Below, in pieces: positions 13,385 to 25,418 of a DNA stretch of 64,000 nucleotides; the stretch's first letter is position 1, and every line of letters starts with the position of its first letter. This stretch comes from Sindora glabra. Its lineage: Eukaryota; Streptophyta; Magnoliopsida; Fabales; Fabaceae. The stretch covers positions 8,866,001 to 8,930,000 of the forward strand of contig CM035233.1 in NCBI GenBank assembly GCA_020226215.1, read 5' to 3'. Below the pieces are notes generated by a model. That model saw only the letters and a list, made by a program, of their open reading frames with translations, had not been told where the DNA came from and ran no database searches. The position numbers and the translations under genes are program-made.

Positions 13385-15943
13385 AATAGATTGTATTATA
13401 TTATCACGTATTAAACTTCCTTTTAAAAAAGTGTTAGTATTAATTTTTATTTTAAATAGGTGTCAGTTTTATAAATTATTATTATTATATTTCTAAAATA
13501 CCATTTTCTTGACCATGAGAAGTTACTCGTGAATTAAGACTTTCAAAAGGATATAACTCTATGATTAATTAATTAATTTTTACAAATGACCACTTATTTT
13601 TATTCGTCTTTTTATGATCTTTCAATGGAAAATAAGAAAATTGAATTTTAGTGGAGTCCACCCAATCAAAAATATTTAAATTAAAATTAAAATTTTGAAT
13701 AATTATAAGTTTGTACTTGGTTATCTGATTGGACAAATTATATATCAATTTCATATAACTTTGTAAGATCTTCATGCTTGCAAAATGTTAAAGGTATTTG
13801 ACCCACTCTAACTAGCAAAAAAAAAAAAGAAGCTTTTTTCCAATGATATTTTTTTATTTTTCTTCATTTTCTTTTTGTTTACTAACCTTGACTTCATTTT
13901 TCTTTAAATTCATTCAAATCCTACATTAAACTTTCACTTTCTAATTCTTTTAATGTATAGTAATGCCATAACAACTTAACAATAAAACTACTAAAAAATA
14001 ATATGTTACTATTTAAAGACCAAATAGTAACATGCTACTATTTCATCTCCAAATAGTAACATCAATCAAAAACTCCCAAGTACATGGATAAATCAAATCT
14101 CCTTAATAACTAAATTATCAAATAATAATATGTTACTGTTTGATCCTTGATCAATAACATATTACTATTTTATTTTCAAACAGTAATATCGATCAAAAGT
14201 TAAAATAAATAGATAAATAAAATCTCATTAATAATTAAACTGCCAAAGAAAATGATGTCATTATTTTATCTTCAAACAATAATATCAATTAAAAATCTAA
14301 AATAAATAGATAAAACAAGTCTTATTAACTACTAAACTGTCAAAGAAGAGCATGTTACTATTTCGTCTCTAGATAGTAACATATTACTATGTAATTTCAA
14401 AATAGTAACATCTATTAAAAACGCAAAATAAATGAATAAATGAATAAATGAAGTCTTATTAATAATTAAACCGCTAAAGAAGAGGATGTTACTATTTCGT
14501 CTTTAAATAATAACATATTATTATTTAGTTTTAAAACAATAACATTAATAAAAAAATTCAAAATAAATACATAAATAAAATCTCATTAATAATCAAACCA
14601 TCAAAGAAAAAGATATTATTATTTCATTTCTAAATAGTAATATGTTACTATTTTATCTCTAAATAGTAACATCAATAAAAAATATAAAATAAATAGATAA
14701 ATTAAGTTTTATTAACAACCAAACTCCTAAAGAAGAGAATATTACTATTTTATCTCTAAATAGTAACATATTATTATTTAATTTTAAGATAGTAATATTA
14801 ACAAAAAAATTTAAAATAAATAGATAAATCAAGTCTTATTAACAATCAAATGGTAAAGAAGAGCATGTTAACATCAACTAAAAATATAAAATAAATAGAT
14901 AAATCAAATCTCATTAATAACCAAACTACCAAAGAAGAGAATATTATTATTTCATCTCTTAAACAGTAATATATTACTGTTTAACTTCAAAGTAGTAACA
15001 TCAATTAAAAACTCAAAATAAATAGATAAATCAAGTCTCATTAATAACTAAACTATTAAAGAAAAGGAAGTTACTATTTTGTTTACAAACAATAACATGC
15101 TACTATTTGATTTCAAAATAATAATATCAATTAAAAATTTAAAATAAATAAATCAAGTCTTATTAATAATCAAACTGTCAAAAAAGAGGATATTGCTATT
15201 TCATTTTTAGATAGTAACATGTTACTATTTAATTTCAAAATAGTAACATTGACCAAAAATTAAAAATAAATAGATAAATTAAGTTTTATTAATAGCTAAA
15301 CCACCAAAGAAGATGATGTTTCATATCTAAACAGTAACATTGATTAAAAATCTAAAATAAATAGAAAAATTAAGTTTTATTAACAATTAAACTGTCAGAT
15401 AATAATATATTACTATTTAATTTTCAAACAGTAACATATTATTATCTAAACAGTAACATTTTATATAAGGTTTTATATCTCCAAGTTCATTTAGAATAAT
15501 TATGTTTTTCAAAAAAAAGATAAAAGAAAGAGATTATCCTACAATTTTACGTTAGATTCTGTGCCTCTAAGTTCTTATTTTTTTATTTTTATCTTAATTA
15601 AAAATTTATTTTAATCCATAAAATATGTTTTATTAATTTCATTTATAATTAAAATTTTATATTAATTTTTTTAAAATTAAAAAATTTTCAATTTTAATTT
15701 TTATAAATTTTTAATCTTTTATTTTTTTATTTTATAAGATTAAAATTAATTTTAGTATGCAATAATAGAGATTTTCATTTCAATGCTTTTATTTTTCCTG
15801 AGACGCACTTTGAATATATTGTTTTGTCTTCTAGACTTTCTGCTAAAATATTATTCATGGGTAAACTTAAATGAAAAAAAGTGAGTATGTAATATCTCAC
15901 AATAATAAATTAAAATAAATAGTATCAGCTTATTTTTTTTTTC
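13385..15943. mobile_element. 2.56-kb insertion (or segment deleted from R3) carrying a palindrome array
   Basis: R1 and R3 align up to 'aacatttggta' and resume at 'ctaagtggaaatt', but R1 has 2.56 kb more at that point. The extra segment is bordered by the direct repeat TTTGGTATAC at 13375-13384 and 15944-15953, while R3 has one related copy near 24092. This fits insertion with a target-site duplication of 8-10 bp, as for hAT or Mutator-like DNA elements, but I see no terminal inverted repeats. Deletion from R3 between the two short direct repeats explains the data equally well. No transposase frame is present. Confidence 0.45.
13980..15462. repeat. Palindrome-bearing tandem array 1
   Basis: About a dozen diverged units of roughly 120-150 bp, most holding one or two palindromes of the form GTTACTATTT - about 7 nt - AAATAGTAAC. 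A good example is at 14004-14032, with 11-bp perfect arms and loop AAAGACC. The spacer reads roughly 'aaataaatagataaatcaag' followed by a short AT-rich segment and 'caaagaagag'. Variation often affects both arms in step. The same core with G/C (ACTGTTT/AAACAGT) recurs in the 56-64 kb arrays with unrelated spacers. Non-coding. Confidence 0.9.
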
Positions 15944-16968
15944 TTTGGTATACTAAGTGGAAATTAATTTATTTTTTATTGTTAAAATGATCATTATCTT
16001 TAATATTATAATTATTTTTTTATAATAATAGAAAAAGTCAAGCAATTAGACACAAGCGTGTGCATATATATATATAATTATGGGATCAAATCCAAGATGT
16101 AAAGAAAGATAAAGCCATTGAGCAATATTAATTATATGTCATTTAAATTAAATATTCTTAGATTTATTTATTATTATTTATTGTTATTAATTAACCAATA
16201 ATATTATTTCTATTATCAACATTTAGTATTATCATTTTATCATTATAATGATTATTTTATTATCATTAAATATTTTATTGTATTTATTATTATCTATTAT
16301 TTTTGTTTTTTAATATTATTATCACTATTATTAATATTTTGTTATTTTTATTCTTTTTTATTTATTAATATAATTATTTTATTGATATTATTTTCATTTT
16401 TACTATTTTTATAATAATTATATATTATTACTGTTATTAATATTAATTAATTAAGGATTATAAATTCAAAACTTAGAATAAAGAAATTGAATTCCCTAAT
16501 ATATTAAGGAAAATCATCATTTATCTCATTTGAGGCAATTGCATTAAGGAAAAATAAAGAAAGGAATAATTTTTTTAAATTAAGAAATCCGAATTCATAC
16601 AAAGACAATGAACATCTGCGGTTTCCTTTTTCTTTGTCAAATAAAGCTTATCATAAACATGTACCTTTCCCCTTACTTTGCAAGAATCTTCCTAACAACT
16701 TAGGCACAAGTCAAGTCTCTAACTGATGGCACTTATGCCTTAATATCAGAGGCGAAACTACGGAGAAATGACCGAGAGAGTTAAATTAAAATTTATTAAA
16801 AAAATTTGGGGTGTTAGGCATAAATTTTATATTAAAATAATGAAAATGCACAAAAAATTTAGTAAATTTTGCCAGATGGCTTTGGCCGGCCAAGGTCATG
16901 TGTCGCTCGCTGCTTCCCCCCCCCCTTAGTATGCAATCTTATTATCATATGCAAGACAGGGGTTTTGT
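15944..16968. repeat. Large unit, copy R1, second part
   Basis: This resumes the R1 unit. Landmarks shared with R3 are 'actaagtggaaattaattta' (15952) and a TTA-rich stretch at 16140-16460. 'ttaggcacaagtcaagtct' (16700) is shared with R3 and R4. The segment around 16843 ('aataatgaaaatgcac') is the uninterrupted version of the site that is occupied by copia-A in R3 and by copia-B in R4. A run of about 12 C lies near 16914-16926. Confidence 0.75.
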
Positions 16969-17655
16969 TTCATACAAATAATTAATAAATTAATTAATAA
17001 TTAATAATTAATAAATAAATTAATTATTTAAAAATTATTTAATAAAATTAATTATTAAATTAATTAAAGTTATAAAATAGTACAAAATTATGTATTAATA
17101 AAAATAAATATATAATTAAAATAATTCATATTTATTTAAAAATTAAATTACATTAATATAATTAAGAAACTTAAAATAAAAATATAATATTTAATATTTA
17201 ATTAATAATATTTTATAAACTCATATATTTATTCACTTACATAATTTTTATTTTATTAGTATTTATAATAAAATTATAATTACTTAAAAAATAATTAATT
17301 ATTTTATGATATTATTTATTTACATATATTTTTATATATTTATAATTTAAAATTATAATATAATTATATCAAAATGAAGTTAATTATATTTTATGAAAAA
17401 AATATTTAGATTTATATTATAAAGGGTATGTGTTATAAATTAATAAAAAGAATAAGAATAAATTTAGAAAAAATTTAAAGAGTCAATAATTTATAAATTA
17501 TAAGTTATTCAAAATAATTTATTAAATTAAATTTTTTTTTCAATAAGTTAGTATGAGAAATATTTTTAAAGACTAGCTTATAATTTATTAATTTAATATA
17601 TAATTTATTGATCAGATTAATAATTTATAAGATAATTTATTTGTTAGTCAAAGAA
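16969..17655. other. Extremely AT-rich segment
   Basis: About 680 bp made almost wholly of A and T, rich in 'ttaattaa' and 'aataatt' words, with almost no G or C. Comparison with 51390-51430, where the same unit runs directly from 'catatgcaag' to the 'gggtttcaaccc' block, suggests it was inserted into this copy. No terminal repeats could be paired with confidence because the sequence is so simple. Confidence 0.5.
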
Positions 17656-18830
17656 TTTTAGACTTCAACCCCTCAAAGGGGGAGAAAGAAAAAGAATGCA
17701 TTTAATTTAATAACTGAAAACTTTTTAGTTAGGATTAGTATATTGCTCTTTTTTTATTCAATATCAGAATATATTATCAATCTCTTTGAAGGTTTAAAAT
17801 CGTTGTAAAGTCACTTGAAGTTTTAATTGTGAGAATTTTTTCAGTCTATTTGATTTCTATTTTTAAATTTAATTTTTAATTTTTTTACTTTTAAAAATAA
17901 AAAAATCTGTTTGTCAATTTGTTTTCAGAATTTATTCTTAAAAATTATTCTTTATATGTGTAATTTAAAAATAAAAAAGAAATAACTTTTACTTATTTTT
18001 TGAACTTATTTTTTTAAATATTAATTTTATAATTAAATAAAATATTTTCTTATTTATAATATCAATTATCTTCTAATTTTAGTTTTCCTTCGATCCAAAA
18101 ATAATTTTTGAGAATAAGAAAATAGTCTTTAAAAATAATTTTTGAAATTTTTTTTAAAAATATAAAAATAGAAATATATCTAAACATACCTTTTTATTTT
18201 CAATATTTTTTAAATCACATGTAACGCTTACATTAAAATATTTTAAAATTCAATAAATTGTGTTTTATTTACTAAAATATTGAACTCTAACTCGACTTTT
18301 TGATATGGATGAAAGAGAATCAACTTCAATTTCTCACTTCGTTTTCAAGACAGCCGACCGGAAAAGAAAGCCCATTGGAAAAAAAAATAGGTGGTGGGGG
18401 CAAGAAAAAGAAATCTTATAAGATTGCGGGTCTGCATTTCCCTTGTGGGTAAGTAACATTTTTCTCCAGTCTCCCCACATGGATTGATTATGAATTTAGT
18501 AATTCATTTTGAATTTTTTTTTAGACTTGTTTGATTATGATTTGAAAATATTTCATAATCAATCATATGTTTATAACTCAGATGTGAAAGCAGAAGTTAA
18601 GATGGATTGCAATGTTCTAATTTTTTTTAATCAGGATTTTTGTGCGGCTACAGAACTCATACGCTAAAGAATATGAAATTAACTTCAAAATATGAAGGAA
18701 GAAAAAATTTTCAAGAAATCATAAGTATCACCTGAATAGAAATTTTTTGACAAAATTTTTAATTAGAAAAATGTTAACTTTTCTTTTCAAAAGAAAAACG
18801 TATCAGCATGCAACTTCGCAGTTCATTCCA
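17656..18830. repeat. Large unit, partial copy R1b
   Basis: This matches 51420-52210 of R4 best: the 'cttcaacccctcaaaggggg' block, 'tcagaatatattatcaatc', 'tctgcatttcccttgtggg' and 'gtgaaagcagaag'. It contains an extra T/A-rich segment of about 340 bp (17850-18200) that is absent from R4. Junction with R2 lies near 18830. No coding sequence. Confidence 0.6.
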
Positions 18831-21800
18831 AGAATGTATGGTAACCATGTGACGTCTGGGCCCCAGTGTAGAGTGTTATTTTCATTTGCAAGACCAAGAC
18901 TTTTTGGGTTTCAACCCCCTCGAAAGGGTGAGGAAGAAAGAGAAAACATTTTATTCGAAATTTGATGATTCTATTTCTTTCGATTAATTTTAAAGAAATA
19001 AAAATAATTTTTATTTCAAAATTTATTATTTTTTATTAGAATTCACAATTTTAAATATTTTTTAATATTTATCATTATCCAAAATTTTGCCAATCCATTT
19101 CCTAGAGTAAAATTAACAGGACTGTTACATGACAGTTGCATAAATAACAGTCATCGTTTTTTTCCATCAAAAATTTTATTTAATCACCATGATAATTTAT
19201 ACAAGTAATGTTATATTTATTTATTTATATGGTGCTTGTTACGGTATCCTTGGGGATTTGATGTCCGAGGTGGTGTGATAAAATACAAGCCACTGGATGA
19301 GATTACAAAAATCTTAGCATTAATTTAGTAATCTTATCCAATGGCCTGTATTTTACCACACCACCCGGAGTACCAAATCCGTGAGACACCTTAGAATTCA
19401 CTTATTTATATTCTATAAATATATATTTACAAATTAAAAATTAAAATACATAGCTCCCATAAACTTAGAATTTCTTTTTTTATCCCTTTCTCATTATATT
19501 TATTTAGATTATATTTTAAAATTTTAATATCATTTTAAAAATTTTAAAGGAGATAAAAATAACCGGTTGCCTATTAAAAAAGAATTGTGGTCGAATTGTA
19601 GTTTTCATTCTCTAAAATAGAAGAACAAATACATCAAACCCGTCATTTAATAATCGAAAATTTTTTAATTAACATCAATATATTCTTTATTTTAAAATCA
19701 GAATAGACTTCCTTAAATCGCTTATTGGATCGTCCTTCAAAGTTTTAACTGAGAAAATTTTTGTTTTCAATTTTTTTCTCAAAAAATCATATATAGCACT
19801 TAAATATTAAAATATTTTTAAAAATTCAATAAATTGAGTTTTATCTACTAAAATATTGACCTCTAACGTGTCTTTGTGATATGGATGAGAAAAAGAGAAG
19901 ATTTCAACTTCTCATTAATTTTCAAGATAGCCAACTTGAAAAGAAAGCTCGTTGAAAGAAACGCACTTGGACACACGATTATTCCACAAATGTTATATGC
20001 ATAAGAAAATAAGATTTAAAATTAAATATTAAATATAAATTAAAAAATTTTATTAAATATAAAATAACAGAATAAAGTTATAAAGTTCAATTAAATAGAT
20101 TAAAAAATTTAAAATTTAATTTCGAATTTCATTTTTAATACCTATAACAATTTTTTTGCATTATTATACTATGTAAAACTCTTCAAAATGTTGCTTTTTA
20201 TATAATGATTTTTAAAAAAATATTTATTAACGATAAATTTTTCCAAGCTTATATTCTAAAACACCTTCAGGCTTTAACCCTTAAAATTTGGGGTGGGGGA
20301 AGAAGGCTTATCACATGGAAAGATTCATATAACCAATTAGTCACAGGTAAGTAAGTCGTTACCAGAACATGGAATGTTATTTTTCTACAAGACTTTCATG
20401 TTTTGGCCATTACACAGGTGGTTGCAGCAAGAAAAATAAAGCTTATAAGATGATGGGTCTGCATTTCGAGGTTTAGTTATAAATTCACTAATTGATTCTG
20501 AAATTTTTTTCAAAACTTGTTTGATTATGATTTAAAAATTTTTCATAAACAATTATATGTTCATAATTCAGATGTGAAAGCAGAAGATGGAATTGAATTA
20601 AAAAATGTAAAGAAAGAAAAAGTTTTCAAAAGTTATAAATATCATTCAAATCAAAAGTTTTGAATAGAATTTTTAATGAAAAAAATGTTAACTTTTCTTT
20701 TCAAATTAGTTAACATTCAATGTGATTTTTCTAGAAAACATTATTAATTATTATAAAAAATTACCATAAAACACATGTGGCTTCACGGGTAATAACACGT
20801 GAATTAATTACCCGAACGTAGCTCAGAGCAGCCAAGAGCAACCGAAGGAAATGCAAAAAAGAGGGCTGTGTTCCAACAATTCCTGAGTCCATCTAATAAA
20901 TTTTTTACTCTTATTATTATTATTATTATTATTATTATTTGGTTCATTATGGGTCCCACAGCAGAAATTGATTTGTTGCGTATACATGTCTTTTATATAA
21001 AGTGATAAAGAAAAAAAAGTAGTAAGTTCGCACGCATGAAATAAGTCAAAAATAGTGTAAAACAGTAAATTTACCCCCTTGTATATGAATAACACATGAG
21101 ATTAGGTTCAAATTTATTTCTACAAAATCAAAATAACTTTTATTTTATAAAATTTGATGCTTATTTATGAAATTAAATTTTAATTTTAATAAAATTCAAA
21201 ATATTCAACGAATTTATATTGAATATTTATTCTCTAATAGTTATATCTTCAACAGCCATATTTTCAACAGTCATATTTCTAATTATTATATTTTAACGGC
21301 TATATTTTTTAGTATACAAATAATATACTATTAACTTTATCTAACAACACTTTTTTTCCTTCTTGCTAGGTTACATATTCTTATAGCTTGCTTCTTATTC
21401 TGATTGCACAATTTTAAGATAGACAAGTTTATTTAATCTTAGGAGAATTATCTTTTGAAGTTTCACACGAAAAGTGCAAATAATTTTTTAAAAATAGTAT
21501 GACCTATGTCATGCCTTAAATTGCATAGCCATTTTCAATAGCATGATTAATCAGCTTAATTCCTAATTATGCTCCGAATTTTCAATACCATCCGGTCTTC
21601 CCTGCCTTTGATTTAGATGAAGAATTTGCAATAGAAGTTGCTTTTGGTATTATTCATAGTATATAATTGAATATATAGTTGTACAAGATTCTTTTGGTGA
21701 AGATAATATATAGTTGTACAGTATTCTAAAAATTTCTAATCTAACTCTATGATGAAACCTTGGAGATAAAGATAATACAATCTAAAGATAAATATATAGT

Positions 21801-22345
21801 TTTCTATCGAAATAATTCAGGAACCTCTCATATATCTTTAAAAAAAAATAAAGAGATAAATCCTTAACATCCTATTCTATAGATAAAAACAATAATAATG
21901 TAATTTTATTTAAGTTGATACATTGAACTCTTTCTTAATGCATGAAATGATAGTTCATCACACACCAGCTCACTGACGAAGAAGACCTAAATACAGTCCA
22001 CACGGAAGAAACATGAAAGGATAAAATATAAACAGGGTAATGGGTGGGACTTTATATTAAAAATTTTAGGAATTGTCATAAAATTTTAATATAAAAATTA
22101 TAATGTTTTTTAATGTAAAGTTTCACCTTTCCATGTTTTGTAAGCTTTTCGCTCAAGCTGCAGTAGATGATTTTTTAAAAAAAATTTACTTTTTTAATAT
22201 CTCAAGTTCAATTCCATTTTTGTGAGGTTCGTGACTTTGTTAATCTTATTATTAAATAAAATTCCAATCTTTTTAGAAAAGGTTAAAAAATATAATTTTT
22301 CACAAAAACTTGTAAAAACACATATATTTTCTCCAATATCAAGAT
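18831..22345. repeat. Large unit, copy R2
   Basis: The same landmark order as R1 ('gcaagaccaagact' block at 18888, 'cttattggatcg' at 19722, G-run block at 20285, 'gtccatctaataaa' at 20887, 'taccatccggtcttcc' at 21588, 'cgctcaagctgcagtag' at 22150). It is interrupted by a MITE at 19231-19401 and carries a short (ATT)n at about 20910-20938. It runs directly into R3 at about 22345. Confidence 0.75.
19231..19401. mobile_element. MITE, 171 bp, with 10-bp target-site duplication
   Basis: Flanked by the direct repeat TTATTTATAT at 19221-19230 and 19402-19411. The homologous place in R1 and R3 has a single uninterrupted AT-rich site. The two halves are imperfect inverted repeats over about 60 bp: 'gaggtggtgtgataaaatac' on the left pairs with 'gtattttaccacaccaccc' on the right, and 'ggtgcttgttacgg' pairs with 'ccgtgagacacctt'. 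A duplication of 9-11 bp is typical of Mutator-like elements, so a MULE-derived MITE is the likely class. The last ten bases on the right are not mirrored on the left, so the exact ends are uncertain. Confidence 0.75.
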
Positions 22346-24978
22346 ATTACATGTATTACTCTCTGAAATTTTTCCAATCCATTTCTTGATGTAAAATTAA
22401 CAGTACCATTACGTGACAGTCCCATAAATAATAGTCATCATTCTTTTTCATCATAAATTTTATTTAATCAACATGATCATTTATATAATTAATTTTATAT
22501 TTGTTTATTTTATATAAAATATTCTATGAAAAAATAAAATATATATTTACAAATTAAAAATTAAAATACATAGATTCTATAAATGTAGAATTTCTTATTT
22601 TTTATTCCTTTCTCATTATCTTTATTTAGAATTTTTTTCAATTTTAAAATCATATTAAAATTTTTAAAGGAGATAAAAATAACCCGTTGCCTATAAAAAA
22701 AAAGAATTATGGTCGAAATGTAGTTTTCATTCTCCAAAATATAAGAACAAATATATCAAACCCTTCATTTAATAATCGATTTTTTTTTAATTAAGATCAA
22801 TATATTGCTTTATTTTAAAATCAGAATATATTATTAATTTCTTTGAAATTTTATAATAATTTGTGGATTGTCTTAAAATCGCTTATTGGATCGTCCTTCG
22901 AAGTTTTAACATTGAAAATTTTTGTTTTCTAATTTTTCTTTAAAAAAATCATGTATAGCACTTAAATATCAAAATATTTTTAAAATTTCAATAAATTTGA
23001 GTTTTATCTAATAAAATATTGACCTCTGACTTGATTTTGTGACATGGACGAGCTGAAAGAGCCAATTTCAACTTCTCATTAATTTTCAAGATAGCCAACT
23101 TGAGAAGAAAACTTCCTAAAAGAAACGCACTTAGATAAACAATTATTTCATTAATGTTATACGCATAAAAAATAATATTTAAAATTGAGCATCAAATATA
23201 AATTAAAGGTTGTTGTTAAATAAAAGATGACAACACAAGTTTCTAAAAATTATTTAATAAAATAAAATTTCGGAATTTAATTTTGTATTTCATTTTTAAT
23301 ATCTATAGCATTTTTTGCACTTATTATACTACAAAAACTCTTTAAAATGTTTGTGTTTTATATAATGATATTTTTAAAATTTATTTATTAACAATAAATT
23401 TTTCCAAGCTTATATTCTAAAACACCTTCAGGCTTTAACCCTTAAAATTTGGGGGTGGGGAAAGAAAGCTTCTCACATGGAAGGATTCATATAACCAATT
23501 AGTCACAAGCAAGTAAAGTCTATGCCGCAACATGGAATGTTATTTTTCTACAAGACTTTATATTAAAATTTTTTAGGAATTGTCATAAAATTTTAATATA
23601 AAAGTTATAAAAATAATATATATATTATGTAAAGTTTTGCTTTTCCATGTCCTGTAAGCATTTCACTCAAGCCGCAGTAGATGATTTTTTTTTTTTTTAC
23701 ATTTTACTTTTTTCATATCTCAAGTTCAATTCCATTTTTGTGAGGTTAGTGACGTTGTTACTATTATTAAATAAAATTCCAATTTTTTTAGAAAAAGTAA
23801 AAAATATAGATAATTTTTCACAAAAAATTTTAAAAATACATATATATCTTCTCCAATACCTATCAAAATATAATCACACATTGCCTTTGGGAGGTAGCCC
23901 AGAAAATCGTTGTCGCAAGTCAAGCCTGAGCATGATGTGTAATATTATTTTGCTCCAATGACTTTAAGGCCGGTATAATCAAGGAATTAATAAAAGAAAA
24001 TGTGAAAAAAAAAGATGAATCCCTTATAATTATTTATTTTATTTAGTTCAAATAGGAATTAAGTTTTTGTAATTGACCTTGTTAACATTTGGTACTCTAA
24101 GTGGAAATTAATTTATTTTTTATTATTAAAATGATCATTATCCCTAATATTATAATTATTAATTTTTATTTTTTTATAATGATAGGAGTAATTAAGTTAT
24201 TAGACACATACAAGCAAGGTTCTGAAATTGAATCCAAGAAGTGAAAGAAGACAAAGCTTTTTAATTGTATGTTACTTGAACTAAATGTTTTTAATTTTAT
24301 TTATTATTATTTATTGTTATTAATTTACTATTATTATTATTTCTATTTTAATATTTATTATTATTATTTTATCAATATAATGATCATTTTAATATCATTA
24401 AATATTTTATTATATTTATTATTGTCTATTATTTTTATTTTTTAATATTTTTATCATTATTGATATTTTATTATTATTTTTTATTTATTAATATAATTAA
24501 TTTTATTATGATTATTGTTATTCATTATTGTTTTCATTTTTGCTATTTTTATAATAATTATATATTATTAATATTATTACTATTATTATTAATTAAGGAT
24601 GATAGATTCAAAACTTAAAATGAAAGTATTAAATTTCCTAATATAGTAGAAAAAATTATCATTAGCTCATTTAAAATAACTACATTAAAGGAAATAGAAA
24701 AAAAATTTTAATTAAATGGTCTAAATCCATACAAAGAGAATGACAACCTAAAATTTCCTTTCACTTTATCAAATAAAGCTTGTCATAAACAGGTACCTTT
24801 CCCCTTAATTTGTAAGAATCTTCACAAGCAATTAGGCACAAGTCAAGTCTATAGCACATGACACTCATGCCTCAATATTAGGGGTGAAAATATGAAAAGA
24901 TGGTCAAGAGAATTAAATTAAAATTTATTAAAAAAATTTGGGGTGTTAAACATGAATTTTATATAAAAATAATAAAAA
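22346..24978. repeat. Large unit, copy R3 (5' part and an internal block missing)
   Basis: This begins in mid-unit at the 'ccaatccatttcttgatg' block. At about 23557 it jumps from 'tttctacaagactt' straight to 'tatattaaaa', deleting the e-f-g blocks that R1 and R2 keep. It then continues through 'gccgcagtagatg' (23671), 'ggtagcccagaaaatcg' (23891), 'taagtggaaattaattta' and 'ttaggcacaagtcaagtct'. Copia-A is inserted at 24979. Between 22940 and 23550 it is nearly identical to R1 11050-11660, so that stretch may have been duplicated recently or homogenised. Confidence 0.7.
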
Positions 24979-25402
24979 TGTTAACATTTTTGGTTGACTA
25001 TATATAAAATTATTTATTAATGAAAAGATTATTATTAATTAAGCTTTATGTAACATAATTAATAGGCTATTAGGTACCTGAACCTAATACTAATAAAACA
25101 AAGATGGATTTTATGATAGATAAGATCCACAGTCCAAATTAATTTATAAATATGAAATCCCTACTTTATATCTCTCAAGTCTCAAGTTTAAGGTTTTGTG
25201 TTCTATAGATCAAACCCTATTGCTCAGAGATAAAGAAACTATAGAGGAAAGAATTCTCCTACACTCTTAATAATTACTACAAAAATTTACTCTATAAATG
25301 TTAGGTATTTATGAAATCTTAAATTACAAGAATTAATTTATCTGTATTTTTCTCCTCTCTATCAAATACAATCAAAAGCTAAGATCATACAAATTTTTTG
25401 CA
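24979..25402 (+). repeat. 5' LTR of copia-A
   Basis: About 424 bp, beginning TGTTAAC and ending TTTTTGCA. It aligns with the copia-B LTRs at 44310-44736 and 50933-51329. The flank 'aataaaaa' is the same place in the repeat unit where copia-B sits. Confidence 0.8.
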
Positions 25403-25405
25403 AAT

Positions 25406-25418
25406 TGGCATCAAAGCC
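25406..25418 (+). other. Primer-binding site of copia-A
   Basis: TGGCATCAAAGCC lies just downstream of the LTR end. It differs at two places from TGGTATCAGAGC, the sequence complementary to the 3' end of initiator-Met tRNA that most plant Ty1/copia elements use. Confidence 0.7.

Noticed and set aside
16914..16926. Poly-C run as a possible regulatory or quadruplex motif
   Set aside because: A single C-run without neighbouring runs. More likely a simple repeat or sequencing-sensitive homopolymer.
20823..21095. 90-residue minus-strand frame with poly-Asn
   Set aside because: Artefact of an (ATT)n run in unit R2. The frame is not open in R1 or R4.
23647..23961. Overlapping open frames on both strands in R3
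   Set aside because: Not conserved as open frames in R1 or R2. Composition and T-runs explain them.
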